From assembly GCA_937907525.1 (NCBI GenBank), contig CALCIB010000392.1, positions 1 to 16,945 on the forward strand: a stretch of DNA of 16,945 nucleotides, given 5' to 3'. The notes beneath the pieces were generated by a model. It did no database searches, had not been told where the DNA came from, and saw only the letters and a list, made by a program, of their open reading frames with translations. Source of the stretch: an uncultured Planctomycetales bacterium. Lineage in GTDB: Bacteria; Planctomycetota; Planctomycetia; Isosphaerales; Isosphaeraceae. A program made the translations under genes and the position numbers. Shown here in pieces: positions 7,879 to 15,530 of the stretch (its first letter is position 1; each line of letters begins with the position of its first letter).

Positions 7879-8646
7879 ATGCGACACGCCCTCACGATCG
7901 CCACGCGCGAACTGGCCTCGTTCTTCCTGGGCCCCACGGCGTACCTCGTCTTGCTGGGCTTCCAGGTCGTCGCCTTCTTGAACTTCTGGGAGTTGGTGGA
8001 GTCGCTGGCGAGGCCCCAGGTGGAGTTCTCCAGCCTCCGCGACCCCATGAGCGCGTACGTCTCCGGCAGCACGCCGTTCTGGTTCGCGATCCTCGTGGCC
8101 GTCCCGGTCCTGACCATGCGGCTGTTGGCCGAGGAGAACCGCTCCGGGACCATCGAGACCCTGGCGACCCTCCCCGTCACCGAGGCGGAGATCGTCGTCG
8201 GCAAGTGGCTGGCCGGCCTGGCGATGTACCTGGCGCTCCTGGTCCCGTTCGCGATCTACCTGCCGTTCCTTTATCATCAGGGAAGATATCCCTTCGACGT
8301 CGGCCCGCTTGTAAGCCTGGGGATCGGCCTGACGACGATGGGGATGGCGTTCACGGCGATCGGCCTGTTCTTCAGTTCCTTGACCCGCAACCAGGTGGTG
8401 GCCGCGGTCTGGACGTTCACGGCCCTGTTCGTCCTGGTGGTGATGACGCTTTTGGTCTCGTACTTCCCCGCGGCCCGAGGCTGGACCGGCTGGGCCGACG
8501 CGGCGCGGTACGTCGCGGTGATCCACCAGATCCACGAATGCGCGCTGGGGAGGCTGGACTTGCGGGTCGTCGTCGCGCATCTGTCCGTCTGCGGGTTCGC
8601 GTTGTACGCGACCGCGGCGCTTTTGGCCGCGAGGCGGGGATGCTGA
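7879..8646 (+). CDS. ABC-2 type permease, GldF-like
   Basis: A 255-residue integral membrane protein with about six hydrophobic segments (roughly 17-37, 67-84, 111-131, 144-166, 172-194 and 232-251). Between the second and third lies the charged cytoplasmic loop RLLAEENRSGTIETLATLPV followed by EAEIVVGKWLAG, the hallmark by which ABC-2 permeases of this family contact their ATPase. It is the membrane partner of the upstream ATPase, three bases away. The substrate is unknown. The GldG-like gene follows after 28 bases with a strong ribosome site. Confidence 0.9.
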   Translation: MRHALTIATRELASFFLGPTAYLVLLGFQVVAFLNFWELVESLARPQVEFSSLRDPMSAYVSGSTPFWFAILVAVPVLTMRLLAEENRSGTIETLATLPVTEAEIVVGKWLAGLAMYLALLVPFAIYLPFLYHQGRYPFDVGPLVSLGIGLTTMGMAFTAIGLFFSSLTRNQVVAAVWTFTALFVLVVMTLLVSYFPAARGWTGWADAARYVAVIHQIHECALGRLDLRVVVAHLSVCGFALYATAALLAARRGC

Positions 8647-8674
8647 CCCGCGGCGCCCGGAGGGGGACTCGCCC

Positions 8675-10516
8675 ATGACCTCGCCGTCCGACGCCTGGGG
8701 GTGGCTGGACCGTCCCGAGCCTTGGCTCGTCGTCGCGGCCGTCGTGGCGATCCCGCTGGCGGTCTGGGTCCTGAAGGCCGCGCCGACCGCAGCCGCGGAG
8801 GACGACGCGACCGAGCCGCCGCCGACTTCGTACCGCGACCGGGTCTTCGCCGGGGTCGCCGTCGGACTGGCGTTGATCGTCCTGGGCGCGTTCCTGGCCG
8901 TTCGGCACGGCGTGGCGTGGTCGTCGCCGGCCTTCGCCGCGGGCTTCGCCCTGGTCGCGAGGCTGATCGCGATCAACGACCGCTACCGCCACGTCAGCCC
9001 CGCCCTCCGGCGGACGACGACGCTGGCCCGCGCGGGGTTGAACGCCACGTTGGTCGCCGGCTTCCTCCTGGTCGTCAACGTGATCGCGTACCGCTACGGC
9101 GGCCCGGCCCTGGACCTCACCCGCGAGCGGACGTACTCGCTCTCCAGCCAGAGCCGCAACCAGTTGGAATCGCTCGACGTCCCGGTCGTCTTCCATCTGG
9201 TCCACGGCCGAAGCGCCCTGGCGCGGCGACGCGAGGACCGAGTCGCGCAACTGCTGGAACTGTACCGCGCGGCCCGGCCCGACCTGGCGAGGGTGGAACG
9301 GCTGGACCGCTACGCCGAACTGGCGCGGGGCGACGAACTGGCCGAACGGGCGCCGGAGTTGACGATGATGCCCGGCGGCGGCGTCCTGATCGAGTACGGC
9401 GAGGGGGACCAGGCGCGGTTCGCGACGATCGGCAACCAGGAGATGTTCCTGGCCGAGGGGCCCGAGTCCGGCGACGGGGTCGGCGTCTACGCCTCGGAGT
9501 TCCGGGGCGAGGACGCGATCACCTCGGCCTTGATCCGACTCCGCGAGGGGGTCGCGACGCGGATCGGGTTCACCGTCGGCCACGGCGAATCCAGCCCCGA
9601 CCGTCCCGCGCCGGCGGGCTCGGGGATCGCGCGCTGGACGGCGCGACTGGAGGCCGCGGGATGCGAGGCCGCGCCGGTGAACCTGCTGGAGGGCCCGGTC
9701 CCCGAGGACGTGGAGTTGCTGATCGTCGCGGGCCCCAAGGAGGCGTTCAAGCCCCACGAGGCCGCCCGGATCCAGGAGTACGCCGACCGCGGCGGCCCGG
9801 TGCTGGCCTGCCTGGACGGCTCGGCCCCGACCGGGCTGGAGGCGTTCCTCAAGTCGTTCAACCTGGAGTTGGGACCCGGCCGGCTGGTCGACCCCCGACT
9901 GAACCTCGACGGCCGCGCGTCGTTCGTCTTCTGCCCGCCGGAGCCGGGGCTTCGACACCCCCTGACCGACGGCCTCGCCGGCGACCGCGCGATCCTGATC
10001 GTCGACGGCTCGCCGATCCGGTTCGTGGGGACCGAGGGGGCGGCGGACCCCTCGCCGGCTTCGATCAACTCCCGGATGCTCCCCGCCGCGGTCCTGCGGA
10101 GCGGCCCGTCGTCGTGGATCGAGACCGACCCCGACGCCTCGCCGCCGGCGTTCGACAAGGACGAGGACCGACCGGGCCCGGCGGTCGCGGCCGCCGCCGT
10201 CGCCGAACGCGCGGCGACGCCCCCGAACGCCCCCCCCGCGGAACCGAAACCCCGATTGGCGCTGATCTCCAGCAAGGCCGTCGGGACCGACGCGGCCGTC
10301 GAGACCGAGCCGACGAACCTCGATTTGTTGATGAACGCCGTCGCCTGGCTCCGCGGTCGGGGAGACTCGATCGGAGTGCCGGCCAAGGTCCATTCGGCCC
10401 TGACCCTGGTCGCCGATCCCGGCCTTCGCCGGCGGCTGGTGCTGGCGCCGACCGTCGTGGCCGCCGCCTGCCTCGCCGGCCTCGGCGCCCTGGTCTACAT
10501 GATCCGCCGCGATTGA
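8675..10516 (+). CDS. GldG-like membrane protein (ABC-associated, PF09822-type)
   Basis: A 613-residue protein expected to be anchored in the cytoplasmic membrane with a large outside domain and to work with the neighbouring ABC-2 exporter. Hydrophobic segments lie at about 16-34, 58-77, 84-99 and 121-139; a final TM segment near 587-609 is followed by a basic tail. Family landmarks are DLTRERTYSLSSQS just after the membrane part, FTVGHGESSP (compare the TGHGE motif of GldG), VLACLDGSAPTGLEAFLKSF and, near the end, NLDLLMNAVAWLRGR. A poorly conserved Pro/Ala-rich insert lies at about 490-530. Four N-terminal hydrophobic segments are more than the single anchor of classical GldG. The start at ATG 8675 is supported by GGAGGGGG at 8659-8666 with an 8-base spacer. 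Confidence 0.88.
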   Translation: MTSPSDAWGWLDRPEPWLVVAAVVAIPLAVWVLKAAPTAAAEDDATEPPPTSYRDRVFAGVAVGLALIVLGAFLAVRHGVAWSSPAFAAGFALVARLIAINDRYRHVSPALRRTTTLARAGLNATLVAGFLLVVNVIAYRYGGPALDLTRERTYSLSSQSRNQLESLDVPVVFHLVHGRSALARRREDRVAQLLELYRAARPDLARVERLDRYAELARGDELAERAPELTMMPGGGVLIEYGEGDQARFATIGNQEMFLAEGPESGDGVGVYASEFRGEDAITSALIRLREGVATRIGFTVGHGESSPDRPAPAGSGIARWTARLEAAGCEAAPVNLLEGPVPEDVELLIVAGPKEAFKPHEAARIQEYADRGGPVLACLDGSAPTGLEAFLKSFNLELGPGRLVDPRLNLDGRASFVFCPPEPGLRHPLTDGLAGDRAILIVDGSPIRFVGTEGAADPSPASINSRMLPAAVLRSGPSSWIETDPDASPPAFDKDEDRPGPAVAAAAVAERAATPPNAPPAEPKPRLALISSKAVGTDAAVETEPTNLDLLMNAVAWLRGRGDSIGVPAKVHSALTLVADPGLRRRLVLAPTVVAAACLAGLGALVYMIRRD

Positions 10517-10752
10517 CCCGCGGCCGATTCTTTCCTCACGCCGTTCAAAATTTCAAGAAGTGTAAAATCAAATATCCCTTCTCCCCTTGTGGGAGAAGGT
10601 GGCCGAAGGCCGGATGAGGGGGGGCGTTTCCAGAGGCTTCCGGTCACGCGCCCCTCATCCGCCCCTCCGGGGCACCTTCTCCCACAAGGGGAGAAGGAAG
10701 GATTTCCACTCGCTCCTTTTCGTCTTCGGCACGGGGCCCCTCGTCCAAAACC
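10517..10752. other. Intergenic spacer carrying a palindromic element
   Basis: This 236-base gap is the only long one in the otherwise tight Gld-like gene set. Bases 10541-10575 are AT-rich (including TAAAAT at 10563-10568) and could hold a weak promoter, but no -35 is convincing. Bases 10577-10697 are the palindromic repeat listed separately. Bases 10698-10752 show no feature and no clear ribosome site ahead of the DUF4340 start. Confidence 0.6.
10577..10697. repeat. 121-bp nested palindromic intergenic element (REP/MITE-like)
   Basis: The outer arms at 10577-10601 and 10673-10697 are perfect 25-base inverted repeats. Each arm is itself a hairpin: CCTTCTCCC and GGGAGAAGG around a CTTGT loop. 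Inside lie two small hairpins that differ between the arms: GGCC-GAA-GGCC (10601-10611) and CCCC-TCC-GGGG (10662-10672). The arms pair again through CGGATGAGGGG (10611-10621) and its complement (10651-10661). This resembles a widespread bacterial extragenic palindrome whose chance translations read like SPCGRRW. It holds no transposase gene. As RNA it would fold into a cloverleaf between two operon genes and could act in processing, attenuation or decay. Confidence 0.85.
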
Positions 10753-13065
10753 ATGCGCGGATCCAAATCGACCTACCTCCTGCTGGCCGCCTTCCTCGCC
10801 GCGCTCGTGACCTTGTGGGGCCTTGAGCGGGCGGGGGTGCGCACCGAGGCCGAGCGGCTGCGGCGTCGCGACCGGGTCTTCCCCGACCTGATTGACCTGG
10901 AGCAAACCGACGTCAAGCGCGTGGAGATCGCCCGCGACGGCGAGACGCTGGTCTTCGACCGCCGCGGCCGCGGGCGGTGGACGCTCGCCGATCCTCCGGG
11001 AGTCGACGCCGCGGCCGAGGAGGTCGAGCGGCTGATCGCGACCGTCCGCGGACTCCGCGCGTCGCCCGAGGCGGGGGAGGTCGACGGCCCGGCGTCCTCG
11101 TTCGGCCTGGCCCCGCCGGAGGCGACGATCCGGCTCTGGAACGATCCGGCCGCGTCGCCGCTGGCGACGCTCGAAGTCGGCCGCGCGACGGGTCGGGAGC
11201 GGTTCGTCCGGCCGGGTCCCGACGGCCCCGTCGCGGTCGTCACGGCGCGGACGCTTTCGGCCCTGGAGCGCCCCGCCGTCGCCTGGCGCGAGACCGCGCC
11301 GGTCCCCTCGCGAGTCTTTCCGATCACCGGCGTCGCGATCCGCCGCGACGGCCTGGACGCGACCGTCGACCGCACGCGCCGCGGGACGTGGCGACTGACC
11401 GCGCCGGTGGAATTCCCCGCCGACGACCGTCGCGTCGAGCGCCTGTTGGAAGCCCTGGCCGCGCTTCGCGTCGATCCCGAGACGGGCGGGTTCGCCGCCG
11501 ACCGCGTCGCCGACTTCGCCCCCTACGGCCTCGACCCTCCCTCGGCGACGATCGCGTTGAAGCCGGCCGCGGCCGGCGCCGAGCCGCTCGTCCTGGCGGT
11601 CGGCGCGTCCCCCAAGGACCGGCCCGACGACGTCTTCGTCCGCCTGGAAGGGCGCGACGACGTGATGATCGTCCCCGGCCGTTTCCGCCGCGACCTTCCC
11701 GAAGCCCTGAACGACCTCCGCGACCGCCACGTCGCCGACGTCGACCCCGCGACCGTCGGCCGGATCGAGATCGACGCCCCCTCCGGGTCGTTCCGCCTGG
11801 AGCGCGACCGCGAGGGCTGGTCGCTCAGCGCCCCCGTCGCCGCCCGCGCCGACCGGGCCAGGGTCGACGCCCTGCTCAAGGCGGTGGAGGATCTGCAGGC
11901 GTCGGAATTCCACGCTCCGGACGCCGTCGGCGATCCGGGGTTGGATCCCCCCCGGTATCGGCTCCGGCTCTGGACGGCGAAGGCCGATTCCGGGCCGGCG
12001 TTCGCGCTTGCGATCGGCCGCCACGACGCCCTCCTCAAGACGGTCTTCGCCCGCGTCGCCGGCGATTCGGCGGTCCTCGCCCTGCCGGATCGGTTCCTCC
12101 CGGCCTTGCCGACGACCGCCCTCGCCTTCCGCGACGCGGCCTTGCCGACGGTCCAACCGGCGAGCGTCTCCCGACTGACCATCGCCCGGCCGGGGCGGAC
12201 GACCGTTCTGGAGCCGGCCGACCCGTCCGGAGCGCCGAACCGCTGGCGGATGACCCGGCCCGTCGCCGCCGACGCCGATCCCGCCGCCGTCGCCGCGGCC
12301 CTCGCCCGGCTGTCCGAGCTGCGCGCGTCGCGGTTCGTCGCCGACGTCGACGCCGACGCCGACCTCGCCCGCTTCGGCCTGGACGAGCCGATCCTGGAAG
12401 TGCGCTGGGAGTCGTCGATTCCGCCGAACGGCGCCCATGCGTCGTCGAGACGCCTCCGCGTCGGCGCGGCGACGCCGGAGGATCCGTCGCGACACTACGG
12501 CGTCCTGTCCAACGTCCCGGCGGTCTTCACGATCGACGCGGAGTCGCTGGCGCCGTTCGGCGCCGAGTTCCACGCGACCCGCGTGCTGTCGTTCCGCGCC
12601 GAGTCCGTGCGTCGCCTCAAGCTCCGCTCGGAGACGAAGACGCTGGCCTACCGCCGCCGGCCGCGGCCGGGAGGCGGTCCCGCCGGCTGGGCCCCGGAAG
12701 CCGGCGCGCCCTCGCGCGGCATGGACCTCTCGCGGTTCGACAGCCTCGTCGAAGCGCTCGCGGACCTGCGCGCGATCCGCTTCATCCAGTACGAGGGCCC
12801 ACTCCCCCCCGGCGCCGGCCTGGAGTCGCCCCGGCTGACCGTCGACGTCGAGGTGGAGGGTCGCGACGAGCCCGTCCGACTCCGCGTCGGGTCGAATTTC
12901 CTCCGCTCCTGGGTCTGCGCCGCGACCGGCGACGCCCCCGCGGGCCCGGCGTTCCTGCTTCAAGCCCCCGCCTGGGAGGCCCTGATCCGGGAAGTCGAGG
13001 GGGGCCTGCCGCCGATCCCCGACGACCCGTTCGCGCCGCCTCCCCCGAACCCGGCGAACGGCTGA
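10753..13065 (+). CDS. DUF4340 repeat protein, membrane-anchored partner of the Gld-like ABC system
   Basis: A 770-residue protein with one N-terminal TM helix (about residues 7-25, preceded by Arg and Lys) and a long outer part built of about five DUF4340-like units. Each unit shows a W-x-L/M-x-x-P-type strand, then a helix of the form V-x-x-LL-x-x-L-x-x-LRAS-x-F, then a FGLDPP-type turn and a LxVG strand; the W-type strands lie near residues 74, 210, 355, 495 and 645. The last unit is the most degenerate. The tail is Pro-rich. DUF4340 proteins commonly follow GldG-like genes in planctomycetes; their biochemical role is not established. The ATG at 10753 has no obvious Shine-Dalgarno sequence, so translation may depend on the upstream RNA structure or on another start. 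Confidence 0.87.
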   Translation: MRGSKSTYLLLAAFLAALVTLWGLERAGVRTEAERLRRRDRVFPDLIDLEQTDVKRVEIARDGETLVFDRRGRGRWTLADPPGVDAAAEEVERLIATVRGLRASPEAGEVDGPASSFGLAPPEATIRLWNDPAASPLATLEVGRATGRERFVRPGPDGPVAVVTARTLSALERPAVAWRETAPVPSRVFPITGVAIRRDGLDATVDRTRRGTWRLTAPVEFPADDRRVERLLEALAALRVDPETGGFAADRVADFAPYGLDPPSATIALKPAAAGAEPLVLAVGASPKDRPDDVFVRLEGRDDVMIVPGRFRRDLPEALNDLRDRHVADVDPATVGRIEIDAPSGSFRLERDREGWSLSAPVAARADRARVDALLKAVEDLQASEFHAPDAVGDPGLDPPRYRLRLWTAKADSGPAFALAIGRHDALLKTVFARVAGDSAVLALPDRFLPALPTTALAFRDAALPTVQPASVSRLTIARPGRTTVLEPADPSGAPNRWRMTRPVAADADPAAVAAALARLSELRASRFVADVDADADLARFGLDEPILEVRWESSIPPNGAHASSRRLRVGAATPEDPSRHYGVLSNVPAVFTIDAESLAPFGAEFHATRVLSFRAESVRRLKLRSETKTLAYRRRPRPGGGPAGWAPEAGAPSRGMDLSRFDSLVEALADLRAIRFIQYEGPLPPGAGLESPRLTVDVEVEGRDEPVRLRVGSNFLRSWVCAATGDAPAGPAFLLQAPAWEALIREVEGGLPPIPDDPFAPPPPNPANG

Positions 13066-13074
13066 TTTCGGAAT

Positions 13075-13089
13075 CGCCCGCGTCGGGCG
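13075..13089 (+). terminator. Candidate small terminator hairpin after the DUF4340 gene
   Basis: A perfect 6-bp GC stem (CGCCCG / CGGGCG, loop CGT) begins 10 bases after the stop codon and is followed by TGATTTCG, only a weak T-tract. The 7-base sequence GATTTCG occurs on both sides of the hairpin (13064-13070 and 13091-13097). Its position between two operons, just before a -10-like box, fits a terminator, but the stem is short. Confidence 0.3.
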
Positions 13090-13097
13090 TGATTTCG

Positions 13098-13103
13098 TAT
13101 AAT
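13098..13103 (+). promoter_or_regulatory. Candidate -10 box (exact TATAAT) for the def operon
   Basis: TATAAT at 13098-13103 is an exact consensus -10 hexamer in very GC-rich DNA. Transcription would begin near 13110, leaving a leader of about 34 bases before the GTG at 13144. No good -35 hexamer lies 16-18 bases upstream, so an activator or relaxed -35 recognition would be needed. The box overlaps an upstream in-frame ATG at 13102, which argues against that ATG as the translation start. Confidence 0.45.
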
Positions 13104-13143
13104 GGTCGGTGGAATCCGGATCGCCCGCCCGCGGAGTCGTCTC

Positions 13144-13785
13144 GTGCTGCACATCGTGAAGTATCCCCATCCGGCCTTGCGCTACGCCTCGCGTCCCGTG
13201 GAGCGGATCGACGGGGAGTTGAAGGACGTCGTCGGCGCGATGTTCGCGTTGATGTACGAGGCCAAGGGGGTCGGGCTGGCGGCGAACCAGGTCGGCCTGC
13301 CGTTCCGCTTCTTCGTCCTGAACGTCACCGCCGACCCCGAGCGAAAAGACCAGGAGCTGGTCTTCATCAACCCGGAGATCGTCAAGCGCCACTCCTGGGA
13401 GGACGAGGAGGAAGGCTGCCTGAGCCTCCCCGGGCTGTACTCGAAGGTCCGCCGGCCCAGGAAGGTCAAGGTCCGGGCCTACGACCTCGCCGGCCGGGAG
13501 GTGGAGTTCGAGTCCGACGAACTGTTCGGCAGGGCCATGCAGCACGAGACCGACCACCTCGACGGCAAGCTGTTCATCGACTACCTCGGCCCGCTCGCCA
13601 GGCACGGGATCAAGGGGAACCTCAAGACCTTCGAGACCGAGTTCCGCGAGGCCCAGAAATCCGGCGCCTACCCCGACGACGCCGAGATCGTCCAACGGCT
13701 CAAGGAGATGCCCGCCCCCTCGATCGCCGCGGTCGGGAACCACGAGGCCGCCCCCGTTCCCGACGCCGCGCCCGCCGACGCCTGA
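13144..13785 (+). CDS. def: Peptide deformylase
   Basis: A 213-residue metalloenzyme that removes the N-formyl group from nascent proteins. All three family motifs are present: GVGLAANQ (42-49, with Gln49), EGCLSLPG (90-97, with metal ligand Cys92) and QHETDHLDG (133-141, with metal ligands His134 and His138 and catalytic Glu135). I chose GTG 13144 because GGAG at 13133-13136 is 7 bases upstream and the protein then begins MLHIVKYPHPALR, the usual deformylase N-terminus. The frame also has an ATG at 13102, but it overlaps a TATAAT box. The protein carries a C-terminal extension of about 45 residues (from about 168) ending in an Ala/Pro tail. fmt follows after 41 bases. Confidence 0.95.
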   Translation: MLHIVKYPHPALRYASRPVERIDGELKDVVGAMFALMYEAKGVGLAANQVGLPFRFFVLNVTADPERKDQELVFINPEIVKRHSWEDEEEGCLSLPGLYSKVRRPRKVKVRAYDLAGREVEFESDELFGRAMQHETDHLDGKLFIDYLGPLARHGIKGNLKTFETEFREAQKSGAYPDDAEIVQRLKEMPAPSIAAVGNHEAAPVPDAAPADA

Positions 13786-13826
13786 CCCGAACCGACCCGT
13801 TCCCACCCCCGCGCCGGGAGTTCCGC

Positions 13827-14789
13827 ATGGACCAGCCGCTCTCGATCGTCATGCTGGGGACGGGGGACTTCGCCCTCCCCTCCTTCCGCGCGCTTTTGGA
13901 CGCCGGCTTCCGCGTCCCGACGTTGGTCACCCAGCCCGACCGCCCGCAAGGCCGCAAGCAAGAGTTGCTCCCCAGCCTCGTCAAACAAGAGGCGATCGCC
14001 CGCGGCGTGCCGGTCTTCCAGCCCGAGCGCGTCAACGACCCCGAGGCCGTCGAGCGGATTCGGGCGCTCGCCCCGGACTTCCTCGTCACGGCGGCCTACG
14101 GCCAGATCCTCAGCGCGGAGTTGCTGGGCGCGCCTCGCGTCGGGGCGCTGAACCTCCACGGCTCAATCCTGCCGGCCTACCGCGGCGCCGCGCCGGTGGC
14201 GCGGGCGATCCAGAACGGCGAGACCGAAACGGGCGTCACCGTCATCCAGATGACCCCCCGCGTCGACGCGGGCGGGATGATCGCCGTCGCCCGAACCGCC
14301 GTCGACCCGGACGAGACCGCCGGGGAGTTGGAAGCCCGCCTGGCGGCCCTGGGCGCGCCGCTTCTGGTCGAGACCGTCCGTCGCGTCGCCGAAGGGAAGG
14401 CCGAGATCCTCCACCAGGACGCCGCGCTGGTCACCAGGGCGCCGAAGCTCCGCAAGGAGGACGGCGCGATCGACTGGACGCTCCCCGCGCGCCGGATCCA
14501 CGACCACGTCCGTGCGATGCGACCCTGGCCGATCGCCTCGACGACGTGGACGGCCCTTCCCTGGACCCCCAAGGGCCCCTTGCGGCTGATCGTCCACCGG
14601 ACGACCGTCATCGACGGGTCGGGGAAGCCGGGGACGGTGCTGGCCGCGACGGCCGACGGGATCGACGTGGCCGCCGCCGAGGGGGCCGTCCGACTCTTGA
14701 CGGTGCAGACGCCGGGGAAGAAGCCGATGCCGGCCGCCGAGTTCCTTCGCGGCCACGCCGTCCGACCCGGCGACGCGATGGGCGAGTGA
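13827..14789 (+). CDS. fmt: Methionyl-tRNA formyltransferase
   Basis: A 320-residue cytoplasmic enzyme that formylates initiator methionyl-tRNA using 10-formyl-tetrahydrofolate. The N-terminal Rossmann-like domain starts with MLGTGDFALPSF. The active-site segment LNLHGSILPAYRGAAP (108-123) supplies Asn109 and His111, and DAGGM supplies Asp147. The C-terminal tRNA-binding domain begins around 205 with KEDGAIDWTLPARRIHDHVRA and RPWP, and closes with PMPAAEFLRGHAVRPGD. The length is normal for the family. ATG 13827 has GGGAG at 13816-13820 with a 6-base spacer. It sits between def and the phosphatase gene in one apparent operon; def-fmt linkage is common in bacteria. Confidence 0.96.
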   Translation: MDQPLSIVMLGTGDFALPSFRALLDAGFRVPTLVTQPDRPQGRKQELLPSLVKQEAIARGVPVFQPERVNDPEAVERIRALAPDFLVTAAYGQILSAELLGAPRVGALNLHGSILPAYRGAAPVARAIQNGETETGVTVIQMTPRVDAGGMIAVARTAVDPDETAGELEARLAALGAPLLVETVRRVAEGKAEILHQDAALVTRAPKLRKEDGAIDWTLPARRIHDHVRAMRPWPIASTTWTALPWTPKGPLRLIVHRTTVIDGSGKPGTVLAATADGIDVAAAEGAVRLLTVQTPGKKPMPAAEFLRGHAVRPGDAMGE

Positions 14790-14817
14790 ACCCGGCGCAA
14801 GGAGGCCGCCTTCCGAA

Positions 14818-15498
14818 ATGCCGCCCCCCCGCACGATCGCCGTGGGAGACGTCCACGGCTGCTCCAAGGCCCTCGACGCCCTGATCAAGGCGATCGCGCC
14901 CGCCGCCGACGACACGGTCGTCATGCTGGGGGACTACGTCAACCGCGGCCCCGACTCCCGCGGCGCGCTCGACGCCCTGGCCGGCCTCCGCCGCCGCTGC
15001 CGACTGGTCCCGATCCTCGGCAACCACGACGAAATGCTCCTTCAGGCCCGCGCCTGGCTCCCCAAGAAGACCGCCGCCAAGCGCGCCGACGACGCGCCCG
15101 CGCCACCCGCCGGGCGGAACTGGGGCCGGGAGTTGCCAAAGCTCTCGGCCGCCAACATCGCCTTCCTGGAAAGCTGCGTCCCCTACTTCGAGACCGAAAC
15201 CCACGTCTTCGTCCACGCCGCCTACGACCCGGCCCTCCCCATGAGCCGCCAGCCCGAAATCCTCCTGCGCTGGCATTCGCTGCGCGACGGCGTGCCCCGG
15301 GCGCACTACTCCGGCCGCCTGGTCATAGCCGGCCACACCGCGCAGAAAAGCGGCGAGGTCCTGAACCTGGGCCACATCGTCTGCATCGACACCAACTGCC
15401 ACGGCGGCGGCTGGCTGACCGCCCTGGACGTCGCCTCCGGCAAGCTCTGGCAAGCCGACCGCGGCGGCAAGCTCAGGGGCCGCCGCGGGGCGAAGTGA
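14818..15498 (+). CDS. PPP-family serine/threonine phosphatase / calcineurin-like metallophosphoesterase
   Basis: A 226-residue two-metal phosphoesterase. Motifs in order: GDVHGC (10-15), GDYVNRGPDS (38-47), GNHDE (68-72), FVHAAYD (131-137, His133) and AGHT (171-174, His173). This set matches bacterial PrpA/PrpB-like PPP phosphatases, which can act on phosphoproteins; diadenosine polyphosphates or other small substrates are also possible. There is no signal peptide and it should be cytoplasmic. It starts 28 bases after fmt, with AAGGAGG at 14799-14805 (12 bases before the ATG). Its stop lies 21 bases from the convergent toxin stop. The Lys/Arg-rich C-terminus (GKLRGRRGAK) is probably not part of the fold. 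Confidence 0.9.
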   Translation: MPPPRTIAVGDVHGCSKALDALIKAIAPAADDTVVMLGDYVNRGPDSRGALDALAGLRRRCRLVPILGNHDEMLLQARAWLPKKTAAKRADDAPAPPAGRNWGRELPKLSAANIAFLESCVPYFETETHVFVHAAYDPALPMSRQPEILLRWHSLRDGVPRAHYSGRLVIAGHTAQKSGEVLNLGHIVCIDTNCHGGGWLTALDVASGKLWQADRGGKLRGRRGAK

Positions 15499-15511
15499 GG
15501 GGGGCTTGAAC

Positions 15512-15530
15512 GTTTGGCGCTACGCCGAAC
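15512..15530. terminator. Candidate hairpin between convergent genes
   Basis: An 8-bp stem (GTTTGGCG / CGCCGAAC, one T-G wobble, loop CTA) covers the toxin stop codon in the 21-base gap between the phosphatase gene and the toxin gene. It could serve transcripts from both sides, but there is no T-tract on either strand, so the terminator call is weak. Confidence 0.25.

Noticed and set aside
10577..10697. Palindrome as a CRISPR repeat pair or an insertion sequence end
   Set aside because: Only two inverted arms with no regular spacers, no transposase gene and no target-site duplication; it fits a REP/MITE-like palindrome better.
10495..13806. Long minus-strand open frame of about 1100 codons over the DUF4340 and def genes
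   Set aside because: The plus strand holds two genes with clear family motifs. The minus frame is low-complexity and reads through the palindrome, which gives the SPCGRR-type artefact.
10977..13826. An upstream extension of the fmt frame by about 950 codons through the DUF4340 and def genes
   Set aside because: The extension is Arg/Pro-rich shadow sequence. The fmt fold begins at ATG 13827 with a good ribosome site.
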